From positions 23,042 through 30,358 of the forward strand of contig DEAT01000067.1 of NCBI GenBank assembly GCA_002348265.1: a stretch of 7,317 bases of DNA, given 5' to 3'. Of the stretch, positions 6,215 to 7,317 are shown one piece after another. Within the stretch, counting starts at the first letter, position 1. Each line of letters opens with the position of its first letter. This stretch comes from Gemmatimonadales bacterium UBA2975. GTDB lineage: Bacteria; Gemmatimonadota; Gemmatimonadetes; Longimicrobiales; Gaopeijiaceae. The translations under genes and the position numbers were made by a program. The notes beneath the pieces are model-generated. The model was not told where the DNA came from. It saw only the letters and a list, made by a program, of their open reading frames with translations, and did no database searches.

Positions 6215-6697
6215 TCAGATTGTTTCTTCGAGCTCAATTATCTCGCTTGAAACACGTCCTCGTCCATCAACCCGCAAACGACCTACTGTAACCGGAAGAT
6301 TGAAACGCCGATGGCCAGCCGCGCCGGGGTTGAAATAAAGGACTCCGCCGCTCCGCTCCATAGCTGGGCGGTGCGAGTGACCGTAAACGACGACTGCGAA
6401 CCCGGCTGAAGAAGGATCGAGGTCAAGATCACTGATGTCGTGTAACATGTACGCTAAGACCGGAGAAGTACCCTCCGACAAGTGCACCACTTCTCTCTTT
6501 GGCCAGCTTGAGGCCGCCTCGTCGTAATCGTTATTCCCCTTAACCACAAAAACAGGAGCTATACCGGACAATACGTCGAGGACACCGGCTCCCCCCACGT
6601 CACCAGCGTGCAAGATCAAGTCACTGTCTTTCAAAGCATCAACTGCCTCTTCACGGAGTAACCCGTGGGTATCCGAAATCACCCCTATGGTTCGCAC
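6215..6697 (-). CDS. YfcE/MJ0936-family metallophosphoesterase
   Basis: A 160-residue calcineurin-like phosphodiesterase; family members hydrolyse phosphodiester substrates using two divalent metals in the cytosol, but the natural substrate is generally unclear. Metal-binding motifs are visible in order: I-S-D-T-H-G (Asp9, His11), H-A-G-D-V-G (Asp33), V-K-G-N-N-D (Asn55/Asn56), His86 in M-L-H-D-I, and G-H-S-H (His107, His109), followed by F-N-P-G-A-A-G. In many relatives the fourth motif is L-T-H-G; here it is M-L-H-D, keeping the His but not the Gly. The GTG start at 6697 has a good Shine-Dalgarno (GAGGGG, about five bases upstream). It is divergent from the PhzF-family gene and lies 78 bases upstream of the peroxiredoxin-like gene on the same strand. 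Confidence 0.92.
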   Translation of the reverse strand: MRTIGVISDTHGLLREEAVDALKDSDLILHAGDVGGAGVLDVLSGIAPVFVVKGNNDYDEAASSWPKREVVHLSEGTSPVLAYMLHDISDLDLDPSSAGFAVVVYGHSHRPAMERSGGVLYFNPGAAGHRRFNLPVTVGRLRVDGRGRVSSEIIELEETI

Positions 6698-6736
6698 TGG
6701 ACCCCTCTCGTGGTATTGTCGATCCTAGACTCTATG

Positions 6737-6750
6737 GTGACGTATGTCAC
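6737..6750. promoter_or_regulatory. Crp/Fnr-like dyad in the divergent spacer
   Basis: The 73-base spacer between the phosphodiesterase (minus) and the PhzF-family gene (plus) contains GTGAC-GTAT-GTCAC, which has the core GTGA-N6-TCAC of Crp/Fnr-family operators. With flanks it reads G-GTGA-N6-TCAC-A, one base short of the full TGTGA-N6-TCACA. It is 20 bases upstream of the plus-strand ATG and 39 bases upstream of the minus-strand start. The match is by eye; no regulator gene is in the window. Confidence 0.35.
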
Positions 6751-6770
6751 AGTGCCGAAGCAAGCAGCCT

Positions 6771-7317
6771 ATGGAACTCCCATTCTACACCCTCGACGTA
6801 TTCACTAATCGCACGTTCGGAGGCAATCCTCTTGCCGTATTTCCGAACGCCACACACCTGCCGTCAGAGCTGATGCAGCGAATTGCGCTGGAGATGAACC
6901 TCTCAGAGACCGTATTTATAGGTCCTCCCGAGACGAACGCAGGATCGGCTAGAGTGCGAATTTTCACGCCGCGCCAAGAAGTGCCTTTCGCCGGCCATCC
7001 TACAGTTGGTGCAGCCATTTTCCTCGCAGACGAAATCGACTCCAGCGACGACGACGAGATTGGAGAAAAACTGTTCACCAAACCTCCAGTGCAAACTCCT
7101 ACCAATGGTGAACTCACACTCGTACTGGAAGAAAACGTGGGTCCGGTCCCCGTGGAGGTGAGATTTGAGGCCGGCGTTCCAGTGTTCGCGAAATTTACTA
7201 CAGCGCTTTTGTCCGAGCATCGACCAAATCCACACCCAATCTCAGAAGTGGCGGCTCTGATCGGGCTAGAGGAATCCGATATTGGCGGCGGCTCCTTCAA
7301 ATCGGATCTCGAGGTCG
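6771..7317 (+). CDS. PhzF-family isomerase/epimerase (N-terminal part; runs off right edge)
   Basis: The first 182 codons of a PhzF-family protein, whose members are diaminopimelate-epimerase-like isomerases; PhzF itself isomerises a phenazine precursor, but most homologues have unknown substrates. Family signatures are clear: F-Y-T-L-D-V-F-T (5-12), F-G-G-N-P-L-A-V-F (16-24), M-N-L-S-E-T-V-F with Glu46 at the position of the catalytic acid Glu45 of PhzF, and F-T-P-R-Q-E-V-P-F-A-G-H-P-T-V-G-A-A (65-82) with the conserved His76. Residues about 91-105 are an acidic insertion (S-S-D-D-D-E). The ATG at 6771 puts the family motif at the expected N-terminal position; no clear Shine-Dalgarno precedes it. 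No phenazine gene is nearby, so phenazine synthesis is not implied. Confidence 0.92.
   Translation, partial: MELPFYTLDVFTNRTFGGNPLAVFPNATHLPSELMQRIALEMNLSETVFIGPPETNAGSARVRIFTPRQEVPFAGHPTVGAAIFLADEIDSSDDDEIGEKLFTKPPVQTPTNGELTLVLEENVGPVPVEVRFEAGVPVFAKFTTALLSEHRPNPHPISEVAALIGLEESDIGGGSFKSDLEV

Noticed and set aside
6785..7300. A minus-strand open frame of 171 codons at the right edge.
   Set aside because: It is antisense to the PhzF-family gene, low in complexity (Ser/Thr-rich) and without family features.
1..7317. A variant genetic code with UGA as Trp or Gly.
   Set aside because: Most complete genes in the window end in TGA at positions that fit family lengths, and Trp is encoded by TGG. 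The internal UGAs match neither Trp nor Gly positions in their families.

Overview
This window holds eight protein genes and no RNA genes, mobile elements or CRISPR arrays. The mixture suggests an aerobic, environmental Gram-negative bacterium that exports many hydrolases and lipoproteins. It shows a lipoprotein serine hydrolase, a Tat-exported glycosylasparaginase, a lipoprotein D-aminoacylase and a carboxypeptidase-regulatory/plug-like protein. This style is common in Gemmatimonadota and related groups, but that placement is inference; no marker gene is present.

The main result is that two genes look broken under the standard code but become full-length, well-conserved redox proteins if one in-frame UGA in each is read as selenocysteine. 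The first (520-870, minus strand) is a 116-residue ArsC-like thioredoxin-fold protein with U-T-S-C at residues 14-17. The second (5477-6136, minus strand) is a 219-residue AhpC/TSA peroxiredoxin-like protein with U-P-Y-C at residues 89-92. In both, the UGA sits exactly where the family has the first Cys of a CxxC redox motif. In both, a hairpin with a G-containing apical loop follows at the distance expected of a bacterial SECIS element. UGA is also the ordinary stop for six of the seven complete genes, including both of these, so genome-wide recoding is unlikely.

Layout: on the minus strand, reading right to left from 1826, come a signal-peptide protein with a carboxypeptidase-regulatory-like and a plug-like domain (978-1826), the ArsC-like selenoprotein (520-870), and the start of a beta-lactamase-family lipoprotein that runs off the left edge (1-484). 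These three could form one transcript. A 215-base divergent spacer (1827-2041) separates them from a plus-strand glycosylasparaginase (2042-3046). That gene is convergent with a second minus-strand group: a YfcE-type phosphodiesterase (6215-6697), the peroxiredoxin-like selenoprotein (5477-6136), a small lipoprotein (5038-5379) and a D-aminoacylase (3083-5038); the last two overlap by a TGATG. At the right edge a plus-strand PhzF-family gene (6771 onward) diverges from the phosphodiesterase across a 73-base spacer that contains a Crp/Fnr-like dyad.

Functionally the window combines cell-envelope or peptide/amide hydrolysis (serine hydrolase, glycosylasparaginase, D-aminoacylase) with thiol/selenol redox proteins. 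No selA, selB, selC or selD gene is visible here, so the Sec machinery must lie elsewhere in the genome if the reading is right.
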